A DNA stretch of 64,000 nucleotides from Planococcus citri (lineage: Eukaryota > Arthropoda > Insecta > Hemiptera > Pseudococcidae), in contig NC_088680.1 of NCBI RefSeq assembly GCF_950023065.1, forward strand, positions 30,492,559-30,556,558, read 5' to 3'. The notes under the pieces were generated by a model, which worked only from the letters and a program-made list of their open reading frames with translations, had not been told where the DNA came from and made no database searches. Shown here in pieces: positions 1-11,169 of the stretch. The stretch's first letter is position 1. The number at the start of each line of letters is the position of its first letter. The translations under genes and the position numbers were made by a program.

Positions 1-180
1 TCTGCCGAAAATTGTCAAAAAACTAGCTATCCTCTTGTTAAAATTGTCAGTTTCGTTTTATTTGCCGAAAATTAAATTTTCCTCTGAAAATTTCAGAAAA
101 GTCTTACCTGATACTTAATTTCCCAAAAATTGTCAAAAAGTCTCGATTTTTATCAAAAAGTTTCAACTTTTTAGAGTTTT
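1..180. repeat. AT-rich short-motif repeat (TTGCCGAAAATTGTCAAAAA type)
   Basis: Irregular reiterations of a 25-35 bp motif around AAATTGTCAAAAAGTCTCG. The same motif family reappears at 3470-4440. No convincing coding frame. Confidence 0.5.
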
Positions 181-629
181 TGAGCGAGTAGCATTTTCAA
201 AGATCCAATTAATTAACGAGTAGTATTTTTATAATAGTGAGCAATAATATTTTGGCGCCAAATTCGAAAAATTACCGGCAGTTATGGATTCATATTGGCA
301 ATTTTTTAAATGATGCAATAAATAGGCCTAATTTTTGGAATTCGATTATAAAAATCAGACATCTTTCTATGTATCAACAAGAAGTGGAACTGAAAAATCG
401 GAATTAGAAAAAAAATTGATGCTACATCTCTAAGGTGAGATTACCTTGATTATTGGTATTATCAAAAGTTGTTTAGTTGAATGTTCCAATTTACGAGCAA
501 TTTTTTCGACGTGATTTTAATGAAAGTAGTGTAGGTAACGTACATTCAACTTTATAAATAGGTAATGAAAAAAATCAAAAAATGAGAAATCAGCTTCAAG
601 TTGATATTTAAAAGCGATCTTAGCAACCT

Positions 630-712
630 ATGCAATCATCAACCAATAAGGTATGATAGAAGCAAATGCAAAAATCATCTTGCAATTAGCGAATAGCTCA
701 TGGCTTGTTAAA
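630..712 (-). pseudogene. Fragment related to the ORF at 33063-33242
   Basis: On the minus strand this stretch reads LTSHELFANCKMIFAF before stopping at TAG. It matches LTSHQLFADCKRVFAF in the ORF at 33063-33242, and the underlying DNA is clearly similar (GCAATTAGCGAATAGCT against GCAATCAGCGAATAGCT). It lacks the upstream part of that ORF, so I read it as a decayed dispersed copy. The family is not recognised, and at other copies a different frame is the longer open one. Confidence 0.35.
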
Positions 713-785
713 TAAATAAATGCGTAACTTCAGCATTAAATGAAAAAATTAAGAGTTTTTTAAGTTACTGAAGTTGACTTTTTTC

Positions 786-802
786 GGGGGGGGGGGGGGG
801 GG
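786..802. repeat. 17-bp poly-G tract
   Basis: Uninterrupted run of 17 G, rare in this AT-rich sequence. It lies inside the intron that would follow the exon at 837-1032. Confidence 0.8.
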
Positions 803-836
803 ATTGAATACGAGCTCTGATTATTACAATACTTAC

Positions 837-1032
837 GGCGGAATTTTCTGAGCAATGATACGTCGAGGGATGACTCTGCTGGCTCGGGTAATAGAATCGT
901 GAATCTTTACAGCAATCTTTATACTCTATGCAATCCTCATCGCACATACAATCTCGTCCCGATAAAGTACGCCTGTCTTCGGGTAAATTGGCATGGTTAA
1001 CTAATCGACATGTAGCTTCGTTTTGACTAACC
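837..1032 (-). CDS. Internal exon with somatomedin-B-like cysteine motif
   Basis: Minus-strand exon of 196 nt (1 nt plus 65 codons). It is bounded by an acceptor ending TTATAG on the high side and a consensus donor GCC|GTAAGT at 836-831. The translation has CMCDEDCIEYKDCCKD at about residues 28-43, a spacing of Cys-x-Cys-Asp...Cys...Tyr-x-Asp-Cys-Cys typical of somatomedin-B-like modules, small disulfide-knotted extracellular domains. Two further Cys (about residues 8 and 60) would fit the fold. The exon enters in phase needing two bases and leaves in phase 0, so flanking exons must exist. None is clear in the window, and the exon at 5132-5208 does not match in phase. I infer a secreted or cell-surface protein; the gene is not recognised. 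Confidence 0.6.
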
Positions 1033-3469
1033 CTATAACGATGAGTTAATCATACGTGAAAGATTAATCGTATATTTACGCCTTTTTAATTAGGTAGACC
1101 GGTAAAGTGTGCAGTATTTACTTCAAATCGTAATGACTCAGCAGAAAACTATCGATGGCTGCTTCCAGCACCGGTATCAAGAAAATTGATACGTAGAGTA
1201 TTGCGTAACATCCACGAGTCATTTTTTTATGTACATACATGCGCTTTAGGCATCTAAAAACAAAAGTAAATACTTATAATAGCTAGGTTGGTAAGTAATT
1301 CGATATGATACGAGCGCAAACATTTTTATAACGAGAGTAATACATACAAGCACACAATCAAAATAATGAGAGCACTTTAGTGCAATGTACAAACATCAGT
1401 ACTTAGCTAAGGTATACATTAAAATGTCCAAATTACGAGTGAAAATTATATATCTACTTGTAATCAAAAAATAAATCTACCAAATGAGCTGAAAATTAGC
1501 ACGTTAGAACCACAATGTTGTAGTATGCAATGCATCTTGTGGTGGGTAGATTTCCACATACTTACGCATCCAATTTTCAGTGCAGATGCTTTAAGACGAA
1601 TTAAAATGAAATCATCGATCCAGTTCGTCTATAAAGTTTACTCAACTAATTGGTTCAAAATATAGACGAACCGGTTGTAAGCAAGGTTGACAAAACTTGA
1701 GATAAGATCCACTCATGCGAAATTTAGGTTAGGCAGAATCCCCTAAGATTATCTGCTGTCTTCAATCAACAAATACTTAACCTGTATTGTACACAGGTAT
1801 ATTTGTTCTAGGGGTAAAGAGTATTGCATACGAGCAATTAAAATCAATCTGCGTATTTATTCTTTATTTAAAATTGATTAATGGGGACAGTTTTAATCTC
1901 CAGCGAGAAAAAAAATCAAAACTGGTTGTTATGTAAACGAAACGTTACAAGTGAATGTTTTGTGCGATGGCATCAATTACTCGTACATTTTTGCTAACCG
2001 GATGGTAAAAGTAGTAATGGTCAAATGAAAAAAAAAATGTTTTTATTTTTATCTAATTATATTTCAATTCATATAAGTTGGGTAGAAAGGTGTGCGTAAC
2101 ACTTTGTTACTAATTTGTGAATACAAAAGTGGAAGTTTTCGCGTGCGCCAAAACGCGGTACCTATTTACCTAACTGATGAATTTTAACGTATCGTACGTA
2201 ATTTAATACTTTGATGAAAGTAAAATCATTTTATATACTAATTTATCTAACGATGTCACAAATTATAAGCATAATATTTGTGTACAAGTTAGTATAGGTA
2301 CGAGTAACTTGGAATGAAATAAATGAGAAGACATTTATTTAGATTAAAATAAATTTTCACCGACTGACTCGTGTTGCTTTGATAAAATTGCAAAGTTGTC
2401 TTCTTATATAAAATACCTACCTACCTTACTATCTAACTTGCACGTACTTTTCATTAGTACTTTTACTTCGGTAAAAAAAAAAAAGGAAAGGCCAGCTCAT
2501 CATTTTTACGATTACGTAATATTTTAAGAGCATACATTTTTGTACGTTTGCTTACAGTACTTACATAAGGTTTACTAAGACTTTTATTTATGGTCGTAAA
2601 TGAGTAACTACGTATTCACTTCAAGTTGGAGTATAAATTTTAGTGATAGAAAATTCACTAATTTTTCAAAGCAGCAGGTTAATTAAGTATGAAATCATTC
2701 GAAGGATTTTTTGAATAATTTGGCTCTGTATTAGTTATCATTGATGTTATTTTTTATATTATGTTTAAATCAAACTCGTTTATTGAAATTTTAGGAGCTC
2801 ACCATAAAAAGAAACACTCGAGGTGTTCACTCTCGATTTAAACGAGACCGCGATTTTCAAAAAAAAAAAAAATGGACTGAAACTCCCACAATGATTAAAA
2901 TTTCAGCAGCCTAAATTGATGTTATGATTTTTGGTGAATTTAAAAAAATTCAAAATCGTCCATTCTCGATGATTTAGGTAAGTAGGTACTTAGGTAGGTA
3001 TGCTTACAGAAAAAAATCTGCGTATTTATGCAGTAAAAGTTGTGAAAATTAGTCCTAAAACTAACACGAATTCCTCCGAATCGAATTTCACCATTTTCGA
3101 CCATTCTGAAGCCTCCAACACAAGTTTCGATTTCTCCAGAATTTTTGAATTTCTCTAGAAAGAACGGAAATTAATTTGGGCAGCTGAAACATCTAGTTGC
3201 AGATTATTCACGATCTGTTTAAAACGAATTTATCCACATTCGGGTCGATTTCTGGGGAGGAGGGGGAATGAAATTTGAATGTTGAAAAGCTACCAATTTT
3301 TTCCACCAATGAAAATTTCAGTACTTTTTTAGTAACCAAGTTACCCACTAAAGTTACTAGAAGTAACTGTTGTGGTTCCATTTTTAAAAATGTTGGCTGT
3401 TCAAGTCACTTTTTTTCAATTTTTTCAAATCTTGGCCCCTCTTTTTGAAGAAAACAAAAACAAATGTTG

Positions 3470-4440
3470 AACTTTTCAGTGCTATAGTTATACGTAGTCA
3501 TTTACTGAAATTGTCAAGGGCTCGCTTTTTACAAAAAATAGTGGCGAATTTCACTTTTTCATAGTTGCAGAGAAGCCTCGCTTTTTTTTTGCTAAAAATG
3601 GACAAAATTTTCAATAAGTTCCGTTTTTCTCAAAAAGTACTCAAAAAAAAGTCTTTTTTTCAGAAATTGTTTGAAATTGCCAAAAATAAAACAAAGATTT
3701 GCTTTACCGACAAAAATTGCGAGAATGTGTCTTTTTTATCGAATTTTTAAAAACTCATTTTTTCCCCAGAAACCGAGTGCCTAAAACTTCGGAGTTTTTT
3801 TGCCATTTTTTTGGGGGTTGGGGGTGTGTGTTTGTAATTGCATGATTACTACACCTAATAAGAATACCTTGAAATCTCGCTTTTTGGCTACAAATTTCCA
3901 AATAGCAGCACCTATCACTTTTTGTCCCGAAAAGTTTTGCATTTTGTTAATTTATCGTCAAAAATTCTAGCTTTTTTGCAAAAAATTTCTTAGAAGCTCT
4001 ACAGTTTGTTGAAATTATTGTCGAAGTCTCGTTTTTTGTCAAAATAGGAAAAAGTCTTGCCTTTTTGCCTGAATTGCCAGAAAAATTTTTTTTTGCCAAA
4101 ATTGGTAAAAATTGTGTTGTTTTTTTTGCTTCGAAAAACGCTCACTCTTTTCCAACAGGTAATTGTTCTGTGTCGTTTTTGCACAAGAAATCGCTAAAAA
4201 GCCCTTTATTTCGCCGAAATTGCCAAAAGTCAAACATTTACTTATTGGTAGAAATTGCGAAAATCCTCAAGTTTTTGCCGAAAATTGCCAAAAAACTCTA
4301 TATTTTTTAATCAAAAAATTGCAAAATATTTTGTAGTTCAACGACGTTTTTGGCAGTAATTGTCAAACAGTTCAGATTTTTGCTGAAATTGTACAAGTTT
4401 CTATCGAGTTTCGTTTTTAGATTTTGATAAAAAACGAAAA
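3470..4440. repeat. Degenerate minisatellite of TTTTTGCCGAAATTGCCAAA motifs
   Basis: Roughly 30-40 bp units containing TTTTTGCC, GAAATTG(T/C)C and AAAAAGTCTCG recur for about 1 kb with strong decay. Short ORFs on both strands here are by-products of the repeat. Confidence 0.5.
3803..3866 (-). mobile_element. LINE 3' tail fragment
   Basis: A T-rich run followed by GGGGGTGTGTGTTTGTAATT and CATGATTACTACACC closely matches the poly-T-flanked segment at 56490-56560, the 3' end of the minus-strand LINE remnant that carries an RNase H domain. Inferred to be an orphan 3' end of the same family. Confidence 0.4.
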
Positions 4441-5131
4441 CTTGTGGGATTTGTCACATTTTTGGTTACCTTTTCGGTTCCCTTTTCAAGCTATTTGGGT
4501 TACCGAAGTTACTCTCTCTCTTTTTTTCTTTGTTTTGAAAAAAAAACGAGTATACGATCTCTGAGAATTCTAATACTGGAAAGGGGATGGAAGGGGGTAC
4601 TTGAGCTGGAAAATTTTGAATGTAGAAAAAAATGAATGAAAAAAACTTGATTTGAAATTTGTCTGATGAGGAAGAGAAGAAATGATAAATTATTGAGAAT
4701 CAACCCAGAAAATAAAACAATCAAAGTGCTTAAGTACATATTTTGTTTTTGAAAAAAACTTCATTTCAAAAAATTGTAGTTATTCATTGTAGCCTAAGCT
4801 CATCAAACGTCAAGGTTTAATACCCCTTGCTTTCGATTAAGGAATGTCTTCTCCAATTAATATCGAGGTTTATTCATTAGTTTACTTTACAAGTGGGTAC
4901 ACCCAGGAATCAATTTTTTTTTCATGATCAAGAACATTTCCCAAAGGCTTTCAAAATTCTTGTTAACTATCTCAATGTTATATTAATTATTGATTGATTA
5001 CGTAATTGCGAATTAGGTACAGGTACTATGATTTATAATCATACAATGCGTAAGTGTAAGAAACGCCCACGGGGGATTTTTTTCAAGTACCTATTTGAAG
5101 TGATTGAAATTGGGGTTCAGTTGCATCTTAC

Positions 5132-5208
5132 CAAGCAAAAAATGATGAATCAAATTAATGTCAAGGTCGGGTGAGTTGATAGTCGTAGGATTTCTTATTC
5201 CGCATTTT
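5132..5208 (-). CDS. Possible internal exon, unknown protein
   Basis: Minus-strand candidate exon of 77 nt. Upstream lie a TACTAAC branch-point word, a pyrimidine stretch and the acceptor GCGCAG. The donor is TTG|GTAAGATG. Only one frame is open (1 nt, 25 codons, 1 nt) and reads KCGIRNPTTINSPDLDINLI and onward. It is locally G+C-richer than its flanks. The exit phase does not join directly to the exon at 837-1032, so either a further exon intervenes or the genes differ. No family recognised; it could be a chance frame. Confidence 0.3.
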
Positions 5209-8200
5209 CTGCGCAAAGGTTGCCGGCTTGGTGTTAGTACATATTTATCAAATACATAAAATTAATGGAAGGAAAACAAATGTGATTTTTAGAAATACTT
5301 ATAATAGCGCGAGAAAAGAGATGAATTTTTTCAAGAAATCAGATTGAGTTTAGGTATTCTTAATAATTCAGTTTTGCAAAGGCCATTAAATTGTATCAAA
5401 ACTTATTATGATCAAATGTAATCTGATTCATTCTCTTGATCACCTTTTTATCACAATAAAAAAATTTGAACACTTCAGCCAATTTAATATGAAATATACT
5501 CAGATCTATTTACACGCATTTAAAAAGAAAAAGGTTCGTGTATATCGACACATAATTGATAGGTAACTAATGACATTTCTTCACCATTGCCTACCCGATG
5601 AAACTTCAAAATTCAGCCCATCGTATACCTACTCATTAACAGATTACCACTACTCAATAATATCTCAAATATTGTAATTTTAAAAAAAGAAAAAACAGGT
5701 TTAGGTAAACTCAGTACCCAAATTTTTATTCAACGCATCCGTCAAAAAAATGATGAAAAACACATTTCAAACAGATAGATAAGAAGTAATCTGATCAAGC
5801 CACACTTTTTAACAGCTATGAAATCTGATATCTACGTTTATAAGCCGATTAAACAATACTTTGTGATGTGAAAGAAATTATAAGGAATGATATTTTACTT
5901 AGATATCTACGTAGGTATAAAAAAATTAAAAATTTCTTACCAAAATATTTCCTAATGTATCAACTCATAACTCGTAACACGTGCACTCGTAAGTATTAAA
6001 AATTACAATCATTCATCTACTCGTATAAATCGAATTCATCACAAATTATTACGCCTAAAACCAACACTGTATATTTTGAACCGAATGAGAGGTATCATCT
6101 ACTCGTATGTCCAAATAAAAAGAGTTGATTTGAGCAACAACAATTTACATATTTTATACGTCTAGGGGTATTGTACCATATCAATACGTAACTACTGTGT
6201 AGCCTTAAACCTGATGCATACTAAGAAGCAAAACCAAGCTCTCACTTTTTAATTTTTTCACTGCGCATGGCACAAAATTGTTTTCCAAATTTTCGTTTGT
6301 AAACATATAAAATGATAAATGTTCGAACAAAATATGGAAATTCAATAAATTTTGAAAAAAAATTCGTAGCGATGAATCAATGGTTTTTTTTTGATCATCT
6401 GAAGTATGTGAATATGGTTTTGCTTAGTAGGTAACCGATTTAAAACAAGTTTTAGCGTGTTCTAATGTGAAGAGCACCGTCTTATGGATACTCGTATCAA
6501 CAATCACATGGTCGGATGACGATTTACACATGCTGATTTCTGAACCTTGCAGAGTTCAATTTTGGAAATAAAAATAATAATTACTTTATGGTATGGTCCA
6601 TTTGATTTGCAAATAAAATGTAGCTTACTTACTTACTGCTGTTGTATTCATGTAACAATAAAACCGATTTACAAATTATTATTAGATTGAGTGGTCATAA
6701 AGCTCAAGCTAAATGTATGGGAAAAGTACCATAGTGAAATTTCAAGAAGTGTTATTGAGTAATCGTTGAAATAAGTGTAATTATTCTCATATTCTCTCAG
6801 GGATGCACTGACCTATCTAAAACCAGGATGGGCACTAGCAAATGCTATTTTTGCTCTTTTTTAAAAAATATTAACTAGTGGGAAACTCATAAACTCGATT
6901 GTTTTCAGTAAAATAACATGAAAATTAAACGGGTATTCCCAGGTAAAAAAAAGTAGGTGAAATGCACATATCCTCAGATTTTTAAAATTTTGATTGAAAC
7001 ATTGTTGGATACCTCTAAAAAAAATATTGGACCCAAAAAATTTTCCACATCTCATTTCTTTGGTCGCAATGATGAAAAAACGAATAAAATTACGAGAGAT
7101 AACAGTGTGATTTATTCGTAAATCAAGAGAGAAATTTCGAAAAAAAAAAGACTACTCACACTTTTTTTGTTCTGAATTGATTACCGATTGCTTTTGCCTA
7201 TATTAGCCATGATTGCGTATATCTTTTTTTTTTTGAGAAAAAAAATCGTATTTCAACGAGTCTTGAATGAAAAATTTTGATTCCACCCAAAATACAGAGA
7301 AGAGACATGAGTTTTACCACATAAATTTTCTCTAGATTTTTGGCTCCTAGATGAGTAGATATTGACTGAAAAAAATTTGAAACCACTATATACCTATCAT
7401 CAAACCTAATTCCGGCACACGATTTTTTTTTCTTTTTAAAATACATTTTAGACAAAGTAGGTAGGTAAGGTACTATTTTATGAAATTTTTTCTAATTTTT
7501 CCTTCAAGTGGGTCAGCTTTAAAAACTCAGAAAGAAGATTAGAAGCGAGTAGGGAAGGAGAAGAAAAGAGATGATGGTTCTCTTTATAAGGACCATGGAT
7601 TAACTTTGATCGAAGAAGTTACAGTGAGTAAATAGCGCTATATTGAAGCATTTTTCACGAAAAACTCAATTTTAGGGCAACACCTCCCCAAATGTGAGCC
7701 TCAAAGGTGTCCAACTGTAAATCTGACTTCGTATTCGTGGTCAGAAGGTTCAATTCATAACTATGATAACGATACCCATATTGCCAATCTTCGTTTGCTC
7801 CAAAATTGGAGGAGGAGGTGCCCATTGGGCCCAAAATGAGGTTTTCCACAAGTTGCTTCGTTTTCTGCTGTTTTTAAAAAGCTGCATACAAAATTTCAGA
7901 ACTACCTACATAACGGGAAGTAGCTTTTTTTGGCGATGCCATTATCCAAAAAAAAACACGTTTTTGAGAGGTTTTTTTTGGGTTCTTAAAGATAACCCAT
8001 CCACTCGAAGGAAAAATTTGAAAAAATTTCCAAAAATAGTGCTCATATAAACGTATTTTTTAGAAGAAAAAAATTTGTGTCGGAATTTTGTTTAAAAACG
8101 TGACAGTTTCAAATTTTCTTTAGTCAATATCTCCCTCCGCTCTGGGAGATTGATAAATTTTGAGAAAATTCACGTGGTGAGACTCATGTCTCTTTTATAC

Positions 8201-9986
8201 ATTTTTGATGGAATCAAGATTGGCTCCAAGATGAAATTCAGGGTAGGAAAAAGTGCTGGAGTGTTTTAATGCATTTGGGCATTTTTTATGAAATTTTTTC
8301 AAACGCCCAATTTTCAAAAATTCATCAAAAATCATTTAAAAAAAGTTACCTGCTTGCTTTAAAAGTTTGCCTTGAGTAAGTATTGATTTATTTGATTTCA
8401 TAATTTTCCATTATTATTCGAATTGACATGTCTCCCTTGTAGAAATATGAAGTAATTTGCTACATATCAGCTGATCTTACATTTTGTTCGTGTTTTTTTG
8501 TTCTAGGTGAGTACAAATTCTTTATGAAATGAAGATAGTACATAGGTACTCGTAATAAGAATGTACTTACATATGGAAATACTCGTAAGTGAGTTAAATT
8601 ATTGCTATGATAAAATCACTCATTTCATTTTCATGATCTACTATCTATGGCTTTCGCTAAGAATGTTCATTTTCAAATTCAATGTGTCCCAGAACTAAAA
8701 CGCCAATCGTCATCATTTCAGACTAGTACAATTTGAAATTGTTGGAGCCTGGAGGGTCCTTTAATTGTTGTGGGAATTAGAGATGAGAACTTATAGTGGT
8801 TCTTTTGTTAGCAGAATGAGCATCTAAAAAGTTGGTAAAAAAGTGCATGTTCCCAACCGTAAAAGTCATCTCAGTGATCTTCACTGATACAACAGGTATC
8901 TATCATAAACTGGACAAACAATCGTTTTCAACGTTGAAAAGCATGCATAATTGCATAAGTGGTTAAGTATACACATACGAGTACTTCGTTAATTTTTGAA
9001 GAAGTTCAGAAAATCTCAATTTTAATGATAAGTTTTGCTAATTAAATTCTTCAATTTTAAATACAGCATTTCTCAATATTCTCAAAAAAAATAAAGAAAA
9101 AATAAAATTCAGCGATCACTCACTTTGGAAATTGAGGATTTTCTTGAATTTTCTCCAAAATATTATGTTGATTTCTCGAGCCAAATTTACAGATTTTAAC
9201 GGAATTAAGAAGCCAAATTGATAGGAATTTGATGTAAAATTCTATCAGCTGAATATTAATTTCGATCGTTTTTCTCAATTTTTTTATGTAAGACCCTCGA
9301 AGAAAACCAGTGCTTCGAAAAATGAAGTTTCAATTTTTCTATTTCAACAACTTCGTTCGTTCACAAAGAAAGTTTTTAACATCGCAACAAAAGTGGAATA
9401 AAGTAAGAGTAAAATAATGCTACGGTTTTCAATTTTAATCAAATTTTATTTTGGAATTTCAATTCTATTTTTTTTTTTTTTTTTTCAAAAAAAGATAAAA
9501 ATGAGTCCTTTTTGAACATTTCTGAGAAGTAACAAAATAATGTTGTTTCTGAATTTAAAAAAAAATGTCTGCTAGAAAACTTTAAAAATTAGTCGAAACA
9601 TTTTGGATTTTAAAGGAGAAGATGAGGTGTATCTAATTTTCTCATTTCAATGAAAAAATTGAAAATTACTTTCTAAAATTTCAAAAAGAAATTGTGGGCT
9701 TGATTAGATGAGAAACTCAAATTGATATAATTATTTTCTATGCGAAAAGAAAATGTTTCCTGTTGAAAAATTCTCACGCTGAAACAGCATCAGTTTTCAT
9801 GTTTTAACTGAATTCCCTAAAATTCCAAAATGAAATTCAATCAAAATCGAAAACTCCAGCGTTTATTTTACCCAATTGTAGTTTTGTTGCGATTTAGGTA
9901 TAAGAAATTTCTTGTGAGCTGTCAAAGCTGTTGAAAAAAAAAGAATGAAATTTGACGTTTTATACCCAAAAATTTTCCTCTGTGCA
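5209..9986. other. Gene-poor stretch, no supported gene
   Basis: AT-rich DNA with scattered TACTCGTA/TAGGTA words. ORFs of 60-95 codons around 7.2-8.05 kb lack domains and splice context. Nothing beyond a lone ratchet-like motif at 8494-8512 stood out. Confidence 0.5.
8494..8512 (+). other. Ratchet-like juxtaposed splice site
   Basis: TTTTTTTGTTCTAG|GTGAGT places a good 3' splice site directly against a good 5' splice site, the pattern of recursive splicing points in long insect introns. The same pattern occurs at 62682-62700. There is no evidence that this stretch is transcribed on the plus strand. Confidence 0.2.
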
Positions 9987-10444
9987 GGTTTTATGAAAAA
10001 TTGATAAGACAATTGAAAAAATTTTCAGCTAATCAAATTTTATAGCAAATATTTATCAATTTGGTTTTTTGTTTTCATCTGAATATTTTGTGAATTTGAT
10101 TTTGGAAAACAACATGATATTTTGGAGGAAATCGTAGAAAAATTTTCAAATTTCGAAATATCACTCAATTTGATTGTTCGGTCTAACTTCTCTCATGAAA
10201 ATTACCGAAATTCATGGTTTTATGAAAAATTGTTAAGACAATTGAAAAAATTTTCAGCTAATCAAATTTTATAGCAAATATTTATCAATTTGGTTTTTTG
10301 TTTTCATCTGAATATTTTGTGAATTTGATTTTGGAAAACAACATGATATTTTGGAGGAAATCGTAGAAAAATTTTCAAATTTCGAAATATCACTCAATTT
10401 GATTGTTCGGTCTAACTTCTCTCATGAAAATTACCGAAATTCAT
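9987..10444. repeat. Perfect-looking 229-bp tandem duplication
   Basis: Two head-to-tail copies (9987-10215 and 10216-10444). The only difference I could see by eye is GATAAG against GTTAAG near the start. The near identity marks a recent duplication. No coding content. Confidence 0.9.
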
Positions 10445-11013
10445 GGACATACTTACAAATATGAGAAGATTTAGTACTGCGTCAATGTGTACTGTAGCTG
10501 GAGTAGTTTTTCTTCATACAAACAAGCCACTAGCGTGTTTAGTTTCCAAATTACAAGTCTAAATCGTTAAACAATACTGTTTGACTGTAACTGGGTAAGT
10601 ATAACATTTAATTCTGCGGATGAGCATCATCACAAAAAATTCGGAAATTTATTGACCCCCCCACCGTTTTTTTGATTGATTTAATATTACATTCTTTAAG
10701 ATACCTATTTCTCAAATAAGTAAGTAACCCATTTAACTTATTCTACAATATACGATAGAGTGATACATGCAAAAGTTGGTTCCAGTGAATCTAATATGCT
10801 ATAGGCTACATTTTTTTTTTACAATAAGATGTACAAATATCGACGTGCTAAATCCGAGATAAATATTTTTGCTTGCTTACCTACTGCACTACAGAGGCAA
10901 CGCCGGTGCGCATTCTCCCAGAATGCGCCTCCTGCTCGCTCATGCTAACTTCATCGCTAAACTGTCAAAAATGATTTTCGAAAAAATAAAACGAAAAACA
11001 AAAATCAGATTTT
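10445..11013. other. Intergenic stretch downstream of the aldehyde dehydrogenase gene
   Basis: Mostly AT-rich and featureless. The exception is a G+C-rich island at about 10880-10960 with a strong short hairpin (GCGCATTCT, CCC loop, AGAATGCGC at 10908-10928). The open frame across it has no protein-like feature. Confidence 0.4.
10908..10928. repeat. Short perfect hairpin, 9-bp stem
   Basis: GCGCATTCT at 10908-10916 pairs exactly with AGAATGCGC at 10920-10928 around a CCC loop. It sits within a small G+C-rich island in AT-rich DNA, so it may be a tip of an old repeat. Function unknown. Confidence 0.7.
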
Positions 11014-11019
11014 TTTATT
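11014..11019 (-). terminator. Candidate poly(A) signal for the aldehyde dehydrogenase gene
   Basis: AATAAA on the minus strand about 150 nt after the stop codon at 11170-11172. A nearer variant, ATTAAA, lies at 11121-11126. Which one is used cannot be decided from sequence. Confidence 0.4.
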
Positions 11020-11169
11020 TAGCACGTTTTCTTCATCATTGCATTAAATATCCGTTAAATAAAATTTCGAAAAGTTTTGTCCATTAGTTTTGACGTGAAG
11101 CGCGGACAAAAAAATCATATTTTAATTCATCATAATATGTACTCGGATGTTTAGTACGAGTATTCAAAT

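Larger units (their letters stand above)
1033..5131. other. Gene-poor stretch, no supported gene
   Basis: AT-rich DNA presumed intronic or intergenic. It holds the short-motif repeat at 3470-4440 and a LINE 3' tail fragment. A 63-nt exon-like frame at 1566-1628 was considered and rejected. Confidence 0.5.

Noticed and set aside
1566..1628. 63-nt exon-like frame reading TNWIDDFILIRLKASALKIG on the minus strand with a GTAAGT donor
   Set aside because: Phase does not join the exon at 837-1032, the acceptor lacks a pyrimidine tract, and the length is within chance.
6020..6056. Minus-strand peptide VIICDEFDLYE after TTTTAG, resembling the Walker-B exon
   Set aside because: Only about 11 residues, no donor, no similarity of flanking DNA to the array units.
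10869..11087. 72-codon plus-strand ORF over the G+C-rich island
   Set aside because: Driven by the hairpin; no domain, no splice context.
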